Source of the DNA: Streptomyces sp. NBC_01465
Lineage (GTDB): Bacteria; Actinomycetota; Actinomycetes; Streptomycetales; Streptomycetaceae
DNA: 64,000 bases
Reading direction: 5' to 3'
NCBI RefSeq assembly: GCF_036227325.1
Contig: NZ_CP109467.1
Span: 2,604,001-2,668,000, forward strand
Shown here: positions 28,204 through 35,069 of the stretch, one piece after another
How the letters are laid out: every line of letters starts with the position of its first letter
Numbering within the stretch: the stretch's first letter is position 1
Position numbers and translations under genes: made by a program
The notes under the pieces: model-generated
The model's database searches: none
Told to the model about the DNA's origin: nothing
The model's input: the letters and a program-made list of their open reading frames with translations, nothing else

Positions 28204-29491
28204 CGGGGGCCTGGTCGCCGTCGTCGACGAGCAGCTTCCCGGCCAGGTCCAGCATGGTTCGCACATGGAGCTCCGTCTGCGCGGCGACCGGGACCCAGCG
28301 GGGGTCGTACGTCTCCTCGAGCTCCCGGCACCATGCGCGCACCAGGCCGGTGAGTGCGTCGGCGGTGGCGGGTTCGGTGACTTCCAGAGCCCTGCGCATC
28401 ATGGCTGCCGCGCGCAGAGGGATACGGCGGGCTGCGAGAGCAAGTGAAGCGAAATGGCCCTCGACGGTGCGCAACCCGCCCTGTGCGTACGGATCCTCCG
28501 CGTACGAATCCCAGGTGCCGACGATCGAGGGAGCGACGTCGATGAGCTCCTGAGCCGCGGTACGGATCGGAATCAGCCCCTCGGGCACAGCGGTGTCACC
28601 CGCGCCGAGTGCGTCCGTCAACTGCCCTGTCCTGCGCAGCAACAGCTCACGCGCCCTTGCCAGCTCTTTGCCCGGGTCGGCTGCGGGACGCCCGTCACTC
28701 ACCGAGGTCAGGCCCCAGGAGGGTGTCTCGACGATGGCGGTGACCGTGCCGTGCCTCAGTGGGTACGTCCAGGTCATCTCGGAGACGAACCCGCTGGCAT
28801 CGCGTTCACCACGTGTGCGCGCACCGGGCAGCACCAGCACACCCGGCCCGTCCTCGTCCCAGTCGACGGAGTCGTAGGGCCGGTGCTCCAGCGGGACGCC
28901 CAAGCGCCCCGCCGTCTCCCTGAAGTCATGAGCAGCACCGGGCACCGGCCGCGTCAACTGCAGGAAAGCGCCGCCGAACTCGATGCCGTGCAACGAGAAC
29001 TGCACCGTCGGCCGCAGTTCGTCGAGGAGCCGTACGAGCGCCGACGACTCGGGGAGCGGGTCCCGGCCGTCGCCCTGCGCGGGCAACGACTCCGGCTGAC
29101 AGACGAACGCGGGCCGGTAGAAGTGCCGGTGGTAGCCCTCCAAAGAAGGATCCGCCTCCCCCGGCGCCCACCCCTGCGCCAGACGCGCGCCGTCCGGGTC
29201 GAGGCAGAGCAGCATGTGCCATGTGCAGTCGAGCAGTTCGAGAAGCTCGGGCGCGCGGGCCAACTCACCGGCGAGCCGCAGCGCGGAGGCCCCGCCCACC
29301 GGTTCGTTCGCGTGCGCGCCGGACACGGTGAGCACATGGCGCTCCCCCCGCCCGGCCGACAGCAGCCAGAGCGGAGACCCCGCCCTGCTCTCGCCCACGG
29401 TGCGCAGTCCCAGGGTTTCCGGGTGCGCGGCGACCAGCGCGCGGGCCTGCAGTTCCAGCTCGTCGATCGTCGGATACCACGGTGTCCGCAC
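28154..29491 (-). CDS. M14-family zinc metallocarboxypeptidase of the peptide cassette
   Basis: A 445-residue metallopeptidase without a signal peptide, so it is cytoplasmic. The M14 zinc site is present as His60-x2-Glu63 (SGAHANEP) and a downstream His in FSLHGIEFGG; the general base Glu is likely in IVETPSWG. These enzymes trim C-terminal residues or hydrolyse amide side products. The GTG start at 29489-29491 follows GGAGG and lies 13 bases after the stop of the 24-codon peptide gene, so the two are translationally linked. This strongly suggests the peptide, or its modified form, is the substrate. Confidence 0.88.
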   Translation of the reverse strand: MRTPWYPTIDELELQARALVAAHPETLGLRTVGESRAGSPLWLLSAGRGERHVLTVSGAHANEPVGGASALRLAGELARAPELLELLDCTWHMLLCLDPDGARLAQGWAPGEADPSLEGYHRHFYRPAFVCQPESLPAQGDGRDPLPESSALVRLLDELRPTVQFSLHGIEFGGAFLQLTRPVPGAAHDFRETAGRLGVPLEHRPYDSVDWDEDGPGVLVLPGARTRGERDASGFVSEMTWTYPLRHGTVTAIVETPSWGLTSVSDGRPAADPGKELARARELLLRRTGQLTDALGAGDTAVPEGLIPIRTAAQELIDVAPSIVGTWDSYAEDPYAQGGLRTVEGHFASLALAARRIPLRAAAMMRRALEVTEPATADALTGLVRAWCRELEETYDPRWVPVAAQTELHVRTMLDLAGKLLVDDGDQAPVTACGPRTGSSRTPRP

Positions 29492-29504
29492 GCCGGCCCT
29501 CCAC

Positions 29505-29579
29505 TCAGCTGCCGTTGGAGTTGCTGTCCCCGGTCGTCTCTTTCTTGTCCAGCGGGCGTATCACGATCTTCGTGGCCAT
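29505..29579 (-). CDS. 24-residue peptide gene, candidate RiPP precursor
   Basis: The ORF encodes 24 residues, beginning MATKIVIRPLDKKE and ending DSNSNGS. The N-terminal part can form a beta strand, as needed for capture by RRE/PqqD-type domains. The C-terminal part is small, polar and flexible, and contains acidic and hydroxyl residues but no Cys. An ATG at 29577-29579 has CGGAG five bases upstream, and TTGACA lies about 70 bases upstream. It is followed at once by the M14 peptidase gene and faces the ThiF and M50 genes. It is too short for gene finders. No family is recognised. Confidence 0.72.
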   Translation of the reverse strand: MATKIVIRPLDKKETTGDSNSNGS

Positions 29580-29617
29580 GTTCACTCCGTTTCGTCAACT
29601 CGCCTGTCACACACGGT

Positions 29618-29654
29618 TGTTGCCAACATTCATCCGCATGAACAAGAGTGTCAA
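29618..29654. promoter_or_regulatory. Promoter with palindrome between the peptide gene and the ThiF gene
   Basis: On the minus strand a consensus TTGACA (29654-29649) is followed, 18 bases on, by AATGTT (29630-29625) as a weak -10. The palindrome TGTTGCCAACA (29618-29628) covers the -10 and likely start site, as a repressor operator would. No regulator gene is in the cassette. Confidence 0.5.
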
Positions 29655-29684
29655 GGGCACGCATCCGTGACGGGAGGTGGCTCT

Positions 29685-30824
29685 GTGGCCAAAAACGTGG
29701 GGTCCCTGCGGCGACCCCGCATCAAGCCGGAGCACCGGGCCTACCGGACCGTCGACGGCCATGTCCGCATCGGGAGCGTGATCCACGGCATCGGCTCGGA
29801 GATCCTGGACGAGCAGGGCTGGGTCTGGTCCCTGGTGCAGAACCTGGACGGATCCCGCACCCCGCAGGCAGTCGCGTCAGAGGTGCTGCGCTGTCATCCC
29901 GCACTGGAGAACGAGGACGTCCTGCAGGCCATGGCCGACCTGTGGGAAGCCGGCTTCCTGGACGACGCCGCGCCTCCCCCGCCCGACCTGTCCACGCGCG
30001 AACAGACCCGCTACAGCCGCGGCGTACCTCTGCTGCGGTGGATGGATCTCAGCCCGCGGGAGAGCCCCTGGGATGCCCAACTCGCCCTGCGTCAAGCGAA
30101 GGTCCTGCTCATCGGCACCGGCGGCACGGGCGGTTCCGCCGCCCAGGCGCTCGTCGCGTCCGGGGTGGGCCTGATGCACTGCGTGGACCCCGACACGGTC
30201 GAGCTGTCCAACCTCAATCGCCAGCTCCTCTACCGGGAGCGCCACATCGGCGAACCCAAGGTCCGGATCGCGGTGGAGGACCTACGGGCGCTCAACTCGG
30301 ACGTGGTCGTCACCGGCGAGCAGTGCACTGTGGGAAGCCCCGCCGATTTCTCCGCTCTGCTCCCCGGTTACGACGTGATGTTGCTCGCCGCCGACCGGCC
30401 GACGGACATCCGGCGCTGGGCCAACCGCGCCTGCCTGGACGCCGGAGTCCCCTGGGCCGTCGCCGGATACCGCGGCCCCCTGGTCACGGTGGGCGTCCAC
30501 GTACCCGGCCGGGGCGGCTGCTGGGAGTGCCTGCGCACCGGGGAGGTGGAGCGGCGCGATCTGCGGCTCGGGCCGGATCAGGACGAGTCCGCCGCCTCGC
30601 CCCGTATGCCTTGGAATCCTGCGAACGCCGTGACGGCCGGACTTTCGGGAAGCCTCCTCGCCCATGCCGCCGTCGCCCTGCTCACCGGCATCCCGCGCAT
30701 GGAGCCCGGGGTGCGGTACGGAATCAATCTCATGACCCCCGGCGAACCGGTCCTGGACCGTTTCCCGCGTAGGCCCGACTGCCCCGCGTGCGGCGACGAC
30801 CGGCGCGGAGGCGACCGCCCGTGA
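29685..30824 (+). CDS. ThiF/HesA/E1-like adenylating enzyme with N-terminal RRE-like domain
   Basis: A 379-residue cytoplasmic enzyme. Residues about 15-95 form a PqqD/RRE-like winged helix (IKPEHRAYRTVDGHVRIG, ending ADLWEAGFLDD). The E1 adenylation domain has nucleotide loop LLIGTGGTGGSAAQAL (142-156), VDPDTVELSNLNRQLLYRE and two CxxC pairs (GGCWECL, DCPACGD) for structural zinc. Related enzymes activate carboxyl groups as acyl-adenylates (MccB, PaaA, ThiF). There is no YcaO partner. The GTG at 29685 follows GGGAGG with seven bases. It overlaps the M50 gene by four bases (GTGA). Confidence 0.87.
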   Translation: MAKNVGSLRRPRIKPEHRAYRTVDGHVRIGSVIHGIGSEILDEQGWVWSLVQNLDGSRTPQAVASEVLRCHPALENEDVLQAMADLWEAGFLDDAAPPPPDLSTREQTRYSRGVPLLRWMDLSPRESPWDAQLALRQAKVLLIGTGGTGGSAAQALVASGVGLMHCVDPDTVELSNLNRQLLYRERHIGEPKVRIAVEDLRALNSDVVVTGEQCTVGSPADFSALLPGYDVMLLAADRPTDIRRWANRACLDAGVPWAVAGYRGPLVTVGVHVPGRGGCWECLRTGEVERRDLRLGPDQDESAASPRMPWNPANAVTAGLSGSLLAHAAVALLTGIPRMEPGVRYGINLMTPGEPVLDRFPRRPDCPACGDDRRGGDRP

Positions 30825-32023
30825 CGGTGACACCCACCCGGATCCGCCTCCACTGCCTGGCCGCACGTCGGGACGGTACGGAGTGGATCGTCGGCCGGAT
30901 GGCCACCGGCCGCTTCGTGGCGCTCCCCGACACCGGCAAACGCTGCCTGGACCTCCTCGGGGAGGGCCTCGGCGTCGCCGAGGTCGCCGACCGGATACAG
31001 CGGGAGAGCGGGGAGGACATCGACGTACCCGACTTCGTCGCAGCCCTCGTCGACCTGGGATTCGTAGCCGCTGCGGACGGCCTGCCCCTGCCGTCGGAGA
31101 AGGTGCCCGCACCCGCCCTGCCTCGGATCCGACCCCGGCACGTCCGGTGGACCCTGCATCCGGCCGTGCCTGCAGCGATCGGCCTGCTGATCGGCGCGGC
31201 GGTCGTCGCTCAGGTGCTGCACGCCCCCATGTCCTTCAACTACCGCTCGCTCCTGTGGAGTTCCCACGGAAGCCTGGTGATCGCCACCGGCGCGGCAGCG
31301 GGCTGGGCCCTGCTCCTGCTGCACGAGTGCGCACATCTGCTGACGGCGCGGGCCACAGGGGTGCCCGGCCGTATGCGCCTCGGCACCCGTCTGCAGTTCC
31401 TGGTGGTGCAGACGGACATCAGCGGCATCGAACTCGCCCCGCGGCGACACCGGTTGACGGCGTATCTGGCCGGTATCGCCACCAATCTGACCGTCGCCGC
31501 GACGGGGATCCTGCTCATTCCCCTCACCGCACCGGCCACCACGTCGCATCGGCTGCTGTCGGCGCTGACGCTGCTGGCGCTGGTGCCGCTCCCGTTCCAG
31601 CTCCTGGTCTTCATGCGTACCGATCTCTACTTCGTGGTGCAGGACCTCACGCGGTGCCGGGATCTGTACGGCGACGGGACCGCCTACGCGCGGTACACGG
31701 CCCGCCGGCTGGTACGGGCCGCCCTCCGCCGTACGGCGGCCGAGGACGACCCCAGCCGCGAACTGCCCGCCCACGAGCGGCGGGCCGTGCGCACGTACAG
31801 CATGGTGCTGGTCGTGGGCACGGCCCTGTGTCTGTTGTTCCTCGCCACGGTCACGCTCCCCGCCGACGCCACACTCCTCGCCCGCGCTGTCACCGCCCTG
31901 GGCCCGTCCCACTCCTGGCCGCGGAACCTCGACGCGGCGACGGTGGTCGTCGCACTCGGCGGGGTGCATCTGCTGTGGGTACGGACCTGGTGGCGCAACC
32001 GCCGTACCAGGAAGCAGATGTGA
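30821..32023 (+). CDS. Polytopic M50-like zinc metalloprotease with N-terminal PqqD-like domain
   Basis: A 400-residue membrane protein. The first 85 residues form a PqqD-like winged helix (FVALPDTGKRCLDLLGEG, then VPDFVAALVDLGFVAAAD). About six membrane helices follow. The zinc motif is HECAH (168-172) inside a helix, with Asp268 or Asp275 in MRTDLYFVVQD as probable third ligand. It resembles putative peptide zinc metalloproteases of RiPP loci. It may cleave a leader within the membrane or export the product. Its GTG start overlaps the ThiF stop, so the two are co-translated. It is convergent with allantoicase. Confidence 0.87.
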   Translation: MTVTPTRIRLHCLAARRDGTEWIVGRMATGRFVALPDTGKRCLDLLGEGLGVAEVADRIQRESGEDIDVPDFVAALVDLGFVAAADGLPLPSEKVPAPALPRIRPRHVRWTLHPAVPAAIGLLIGAAVVAQVLHAPMSFNYRSLLWSSHGSLVIATGAAAGWALLLLHECAHLLTARATGVPGRMRLGTRLQFLVVQTDISGIELAPRRHRLTAYLAGIATNLTVAATGILLIPLTAPATTSHRLLSALTLLALVPLPFQLLVFMRTDLYFVVQDLTRCRDLYGDGTAYARYTARRLVRAALRRTAAEDDPSRELPAHERRAVRTYSMVLVVGTALCLLFLATVTLPADATLLARAVTALGPSHSWPRNLDAATVVVALGGVHLLWVRTWWRNRRTRKQM

Positions 32024-32036
32024 CGGCTGCCGCCTG

Positions 32037-33164
32037 TCAGCCCTGGCGGTGCCTGGCCCGCAGGTCCTCGCGGCCCGCCTCCGTCAGCTCGCCGTGCAGG
32101 CGCATCCGGGCCACTCCCCCGTCGGGGAACGTGTCGAGGCGTACGTGGGTGGCGACGGCCAGGGCTGCGAGGGGGAAGCGGTGCAGGGTGTCGGGCTGGA
32201 GCTTGGTGCGGGGGATGATCTCGAACCATTCGCCCGTCTCGCCGTTGCGGCCGCTCAGTGCGATCCAGCCCGCCGAGTTGCCCTTGAGGTAGGCCGTGTC
32301 GATCTCCACCGCGCGGATCGCGCCCTGGGCCGCCAGGCGGAAGCGGACCCAGTCGTTCGTGCCGCGGACCCGGCGCCTGCGATTCTCCCAGCCGTCGTCC
32401 ATCTTGCGCGAGGTGCCGGGCAGGATGATCTGCGTCGGGGAGGAGTAGAAGCGGTCCGAGGCGTCCTCGTACGCGCCTCCGTTGAGGACCGAGACCAGGT
32501 CGATCGTGCCCAGCAGGTCCAGCCACTCCGGGTCCGGGACGACCTCGCCGTGGACGCGGAGGCGGGCTATGCCGCCGTCGGGGTGCTGGTTGAGGCGCAG
32601 GTGGGTCCAGCGGCGGGTGGAGGTGATCTCGAAGCCGTTGGCGGCGTGGCCGCGTACGGGCGTCGGCGGGATCAGCTCCTCCCACTTCACGTCGTCGGCG
32701 AGCAGCTGCTCCGGGCTCGGGGTGCCCTCGACCGACGCCGCCTGGATCGACACCCGCTGCGGGTAGTTGCCGCGGAAGTGGGCCGTGTCGACGACGATTC
32801 CCTTGATCACGCCGGGGGCGCCGAGACGGATCAGCGCCCAGTCGTGGTCCTCCGGGGCCGGGAACGGGTCGGTCTCCGTGCCCCGGCGGCGGCGGGTCTC
32901 CCAGCCGTCCATGATCTTGCCCTTGTGGCCGAAGTGCTCGGGGTCGAAGACCGCCGGCTCGCGGACCAGCAGGTTCTCGCGCTCGGCGAAGAACTCGTCG
33001 TTCGCGGCGACCACACCCGCACCCAGGCGCCGGTCGGCCAGGTCGACCAGCTCCGTGAAGGGGTGCTCGAAGGGGCGGTAGTCGGCGTACGGGTCGCCTC
33101 CGCCGTAGGGGGCTGCGTCGTTGGCGTGCGGGTTCTCGGGCTGGTTCTCCTGCTGCGTCGTCAT
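32037..33164 (-). CDS. alc: Allantoicase
   Basis: A 375-residue enzyme that hydrolyses allantoate to ureidoglycolate and urea in purine catabolism. It shows two homologous allantoicase modules: FGHKGKIMDGWETRRRR in the first half and TSRKMDDGWENRRRR in the second, each followed by a VxIDTAxxxGN segment. The ATG at 33162-33164 gives a short polar N-terminus. It is unaccompanied by allantoinase or uricase genes, which is unusual. The LysR gene ends 65 bases upstream on the same strand, and a LysR-type dyad overlaps that gene's 3' end. Confidence 0.94.
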   Translation of the reverse strand: MTTQQENQPENPHANDAAPYGGGDPYADYRPFEHPFTELVDLADRRLGAGVVAANDEFFAERENLLVREPAVFDPEHFGHKGKIMDGWETRRRRGTETDPFPAPEDHDWALIRLGAPGVIKGIVVDTAHFRGNYPQRVSIQAASVEGTPSPEQLLADDVKWEELIPPTPVRGHAANGFEITSTRRWTHLRLNQHPDGGIARLRVHGEVVPDPEWLDLLGTIDLVSVLNGGAYEDASDRFYSSPTQIILPGTSRKMDDGWENRRRRVRGTNDWVRFRLAAQGAIRAVEIDTAYLKGNSAGWIALSGRNGETGEWFEIIPRTKLQPDTLHRFPLAALAVATHVRLDTFPDGGVARMRLHGELTEAGREDLRARHRQG

Positions 33165-33190
33165 GCTTCGACTTTCGCAGCACATGACAC

Positions 33191-33240
33191 GGCAGGTCCA
33201 TCGAAAGTTTTCGTACGGTTCTTTCAGTTCTACTGAACGT
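33191..33240. promoter_or_regulatory. LysR-type operator/promoter element, copy 1 (allantoicase)
   Basis: TTCAGT-TCT-ACTGAA (33223-33237) is a perfect dyad containing a classic T-N11-A LysR box. A second dyad of the CGAAA-N2-TTTCG form lies nearby (around 33202-33213). The same arrangement recurs at 35098-35140. It overlaps the last codons of the LysR gene. Confidence 0.65.
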
Positions 33241-34135
33241 TCTGGAGCGCGGTCAGCACCCGCGCCACCGCCGTTCCCTCCTCCGACCCCCGCCGCACCG
33301 CGGCGATCACATGCCGGCGCGGCTGGTCTGCGCTGAGGACCCGGGTGACCACTCCGGCCCGGCGTTCCGCCGCCGCCATACGCGGGACGAGCGCGACCCC
33401 CATCCCCGCCTCCACCATGGCCAGGATCGCCGTCCACCCCGCCGCCGAATGCGCCTGCTCGGGCACAAATCCCGCCGCCTCGCAGGCCGTTCTGGTGATC
33501 TCCGACCAGGGGCCGCTGCCCCCGAAGATCCAGGGCTCGTCGGCGAGATCGGCGAGGCGCAGACCGGGGGTCGCCGCCAGTGGATGGGCCGCCGGAAGCG
33601 CCACGTCCAGGGGGTCGGCGAGCAGGGTGACGCGGGTGAAGCGGGCGTCCCTGGCCGTCGGGGCGTGCGCCGCGAGGGAGATCGCCAGGTCCACGTCACC
33701 GGCCGAGAGCAGCGCGTACGACTCCGCCGCCTCCGCCTCCCGGACCCGTACCTCCAGCGCGGGATGCGACGCGCGCAGCGCCCGTACCGCCGGAACGACC
33801 AGCGCGGGCACGGCCGTCGAGAACGCGCCGACCCGCACCTCCCCTGCCTCGCCCTGCAGATAGCCGGACAGCTCCGCGTCCGCACGCTCCAGCTGGGCGA
33901 AGACGGCCTCGGCGTGGCGCAGCACGAGATGTGCCGCGTCCGTGAGGCGGACGCGGCGGCCGTGCGCTTCGAGGAGCGGGACTCCGAGCTGTTTTGCCAG
34001 GTTGGAGAGCTGCTGCGAGACGGCCGAGGGCGTCATGAGCAGCGCCTCGGCCGTCGCGGTCACGGTGCCCCGTTCGTTCAGGGTCCGCAGGATGTGCAGC
34101 TTCTTGATGTCCCAGTCGGTCATGGGGCGCAACAT
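33230..34135 (-). CDS. LysR-family transcriptional regulator
   Basis: A 301-residue regulator. The N-terminal helix-turn-helix is typical (WDIKKLHILRTLNERGTVTA, then ALLMTPSAVSQQLSNLAKQL), followed by a periplasmic-binding-like effector domain with DLAISLAAH and the C-terminal LVPRMA. The ATG at 34135 lies two bases after the DMT stop; a second ATG at 34123 is also possible. It lies between its likely targets, the DMT gene upstream and allantoicase downstream, both on the same strand. The dyads at 33223 and 35124 are candidate binding sites. Effector unknown. Confidence 0.92.
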   Translation of the reverse strand: MLRPMTDWDIKKLHILRTLNERGTVTATAEALLMTPSAVSQQLSNLAKQLGVPLLEAHGRRVRLTDAAHLVLRHAEAVFAQLERADAELSGYLQGEAGEVRVGAFSTAVPALVVPAVRALRASHPALEVRVREAEAAESYALLSAGDVDLAISLAAHAPTARDARFTRVTLLADPLDVALPAAHPLAATPGLRLADLADEPWIFGGSGPWSEITRTACEAAGFVPEQAHSAAGWTAILAMVEAGMGVALVPRMAAAERRAGVVTRVLSADQPRRHVIAAVRRGSEEGTAVARVLTALQNVQ

Positions 34136-34137
34136 AT

Positions 34138-35040
34138 CTACCTGCGCGCGCCGAGGGTGACTCCGCCGAGGATCAGCGCCATGCAGAGCAGCTGCAGCGG
34201 TCCCGTGGTCTCGCCCAGCAGGGGGTAGGACAGGAGCGCGACGCAGACCGGCTGGAGGTAGTAGACGACTCCGGCGCGGGCGGCGCCGATCGTCGCGATC
34301 GCTTTGTTCCAGGCGAAGAAGGCGAGGGCGGAGGAGAAGACGCCGACGTACAGGAGCGGGCCCACCGTCCCGGTGCCGACCGTGAAGCCGCCCTGGGTGG
34401 TGAGGCTGACGACGTACGCGGGGAGCAGCATCAGCGCGCCGAGGACGAACGTGGTGAACAGGAAGGCGGGGCCGGTCAGTTCGGCCGGCTTGCGGCGCAG
34501 GAGCGCGCTGTACGAGGCGAAGCAGCAGGCCGCGGCGAGCATCCAGAGGTCGCCGGTGGAGAAGTCCGGGGCGAGGGATCCCTTGCCGACCAGGAGGATC
34601 ACTCCGGCGCAGGCGATCAGCATCCCGGTGGTGCGACGGGCACCCAGGCGCTGTCCGCCCACGCGCTCGATGGCGGCCATCAGGACCGGTGACGCGGCCA
34701 TGATCATGCCCATGTTGCCGGCGGAGGTGGAGAGTCCGGCCTGGTTGACCAGCGTGTTGTAGACGGTCACGCCGAGGAGTGAGGCGAGGGCGACGAAGCC
34801 GAAGTGGCGGCGGATCAGGGCCCGTTGGCGCCAGGCGGCCCGGGCCGCGAAGGGGGCGACCGCCAGGAGGGCGACGATCCAGCGCCAGAAGGCGGCCTGC
34901 ACGGGAGGCACGGAGTCGTGGAGTGCGCGCGAGGCGACGAAGCTGCCGGACCAGACGACCGTGGCGAGGGCGGCGAGTGCCAGGCCGGCGCCTGCGGCGG
35001 TGCTTCCCGTACGGGGGCGGGAAAGGGTCAGGACAGCCAC
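34138..35040 (-). CDS. EamA-type DMT exporter 1
   Basis: A 300-residue inner-membrane protein of the drug/metabolite transporter superfamily. It has ten hydrophobic segments in two EamA repeats, the second repeat starting near DLWMLAAACCFASYSALLRRK. It probably exports a small metabolite. The ATG at 35040 follows GGAGGAACC. It is directly followed by the LysR gene (two-base gap), so the pair forms an operon. Its promoter lies within the 3' end of the second DMT gene, where the copy 2 dyad is found. Confidence 0.9.
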   Translation of the reverse strand: MAVLTLSRPRTGSTAAGAGLALAALATVVWSGSFVASRALHDSVPPVQAAFWRWIVALLAVAPFAARAAWRQRALIRRHFGFVALASLLGVTVYNTLVNQAGLSTSAGNMGMIMAASPVLMAAIERVGGQRLGARRTTGMLIACAGVILLVGKGSLAPDFSTGDLWMLAAACCFASYSALLRRKPAELTGPAFLFTTFVLGALMLLPAYVVSLTTQGGFTVGTGTVGPLLYVGVFSSALAFFAWNKAIATIGAARAGVVYYLQPVCVALLSYPLLGETTGPLQLLCMALILGGVTLGARR

Positions 35041-35069
35041 GGAAGGTTCCTCCTTGATCGGGTGTGTCC

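Noticed and set aside
29638..29670. Ten-codon ORF (MNKSVKGTHP) ahead of the ThiF gene, considered as a second precursor
   Set aside because: It has no ribosome site and overlaps the TTGACA promoter of the opposite strand. Its stop near the ThiF start seems accidental.
28154..32023. Peptide cassette as a lanthipeptide, lasso peptide or azoline system
   Set aside because: The peptide has no Cys, and no lanthionine synthetase, lasso cyclase, B1/B2 proteins or YcaO is encoded nearby.
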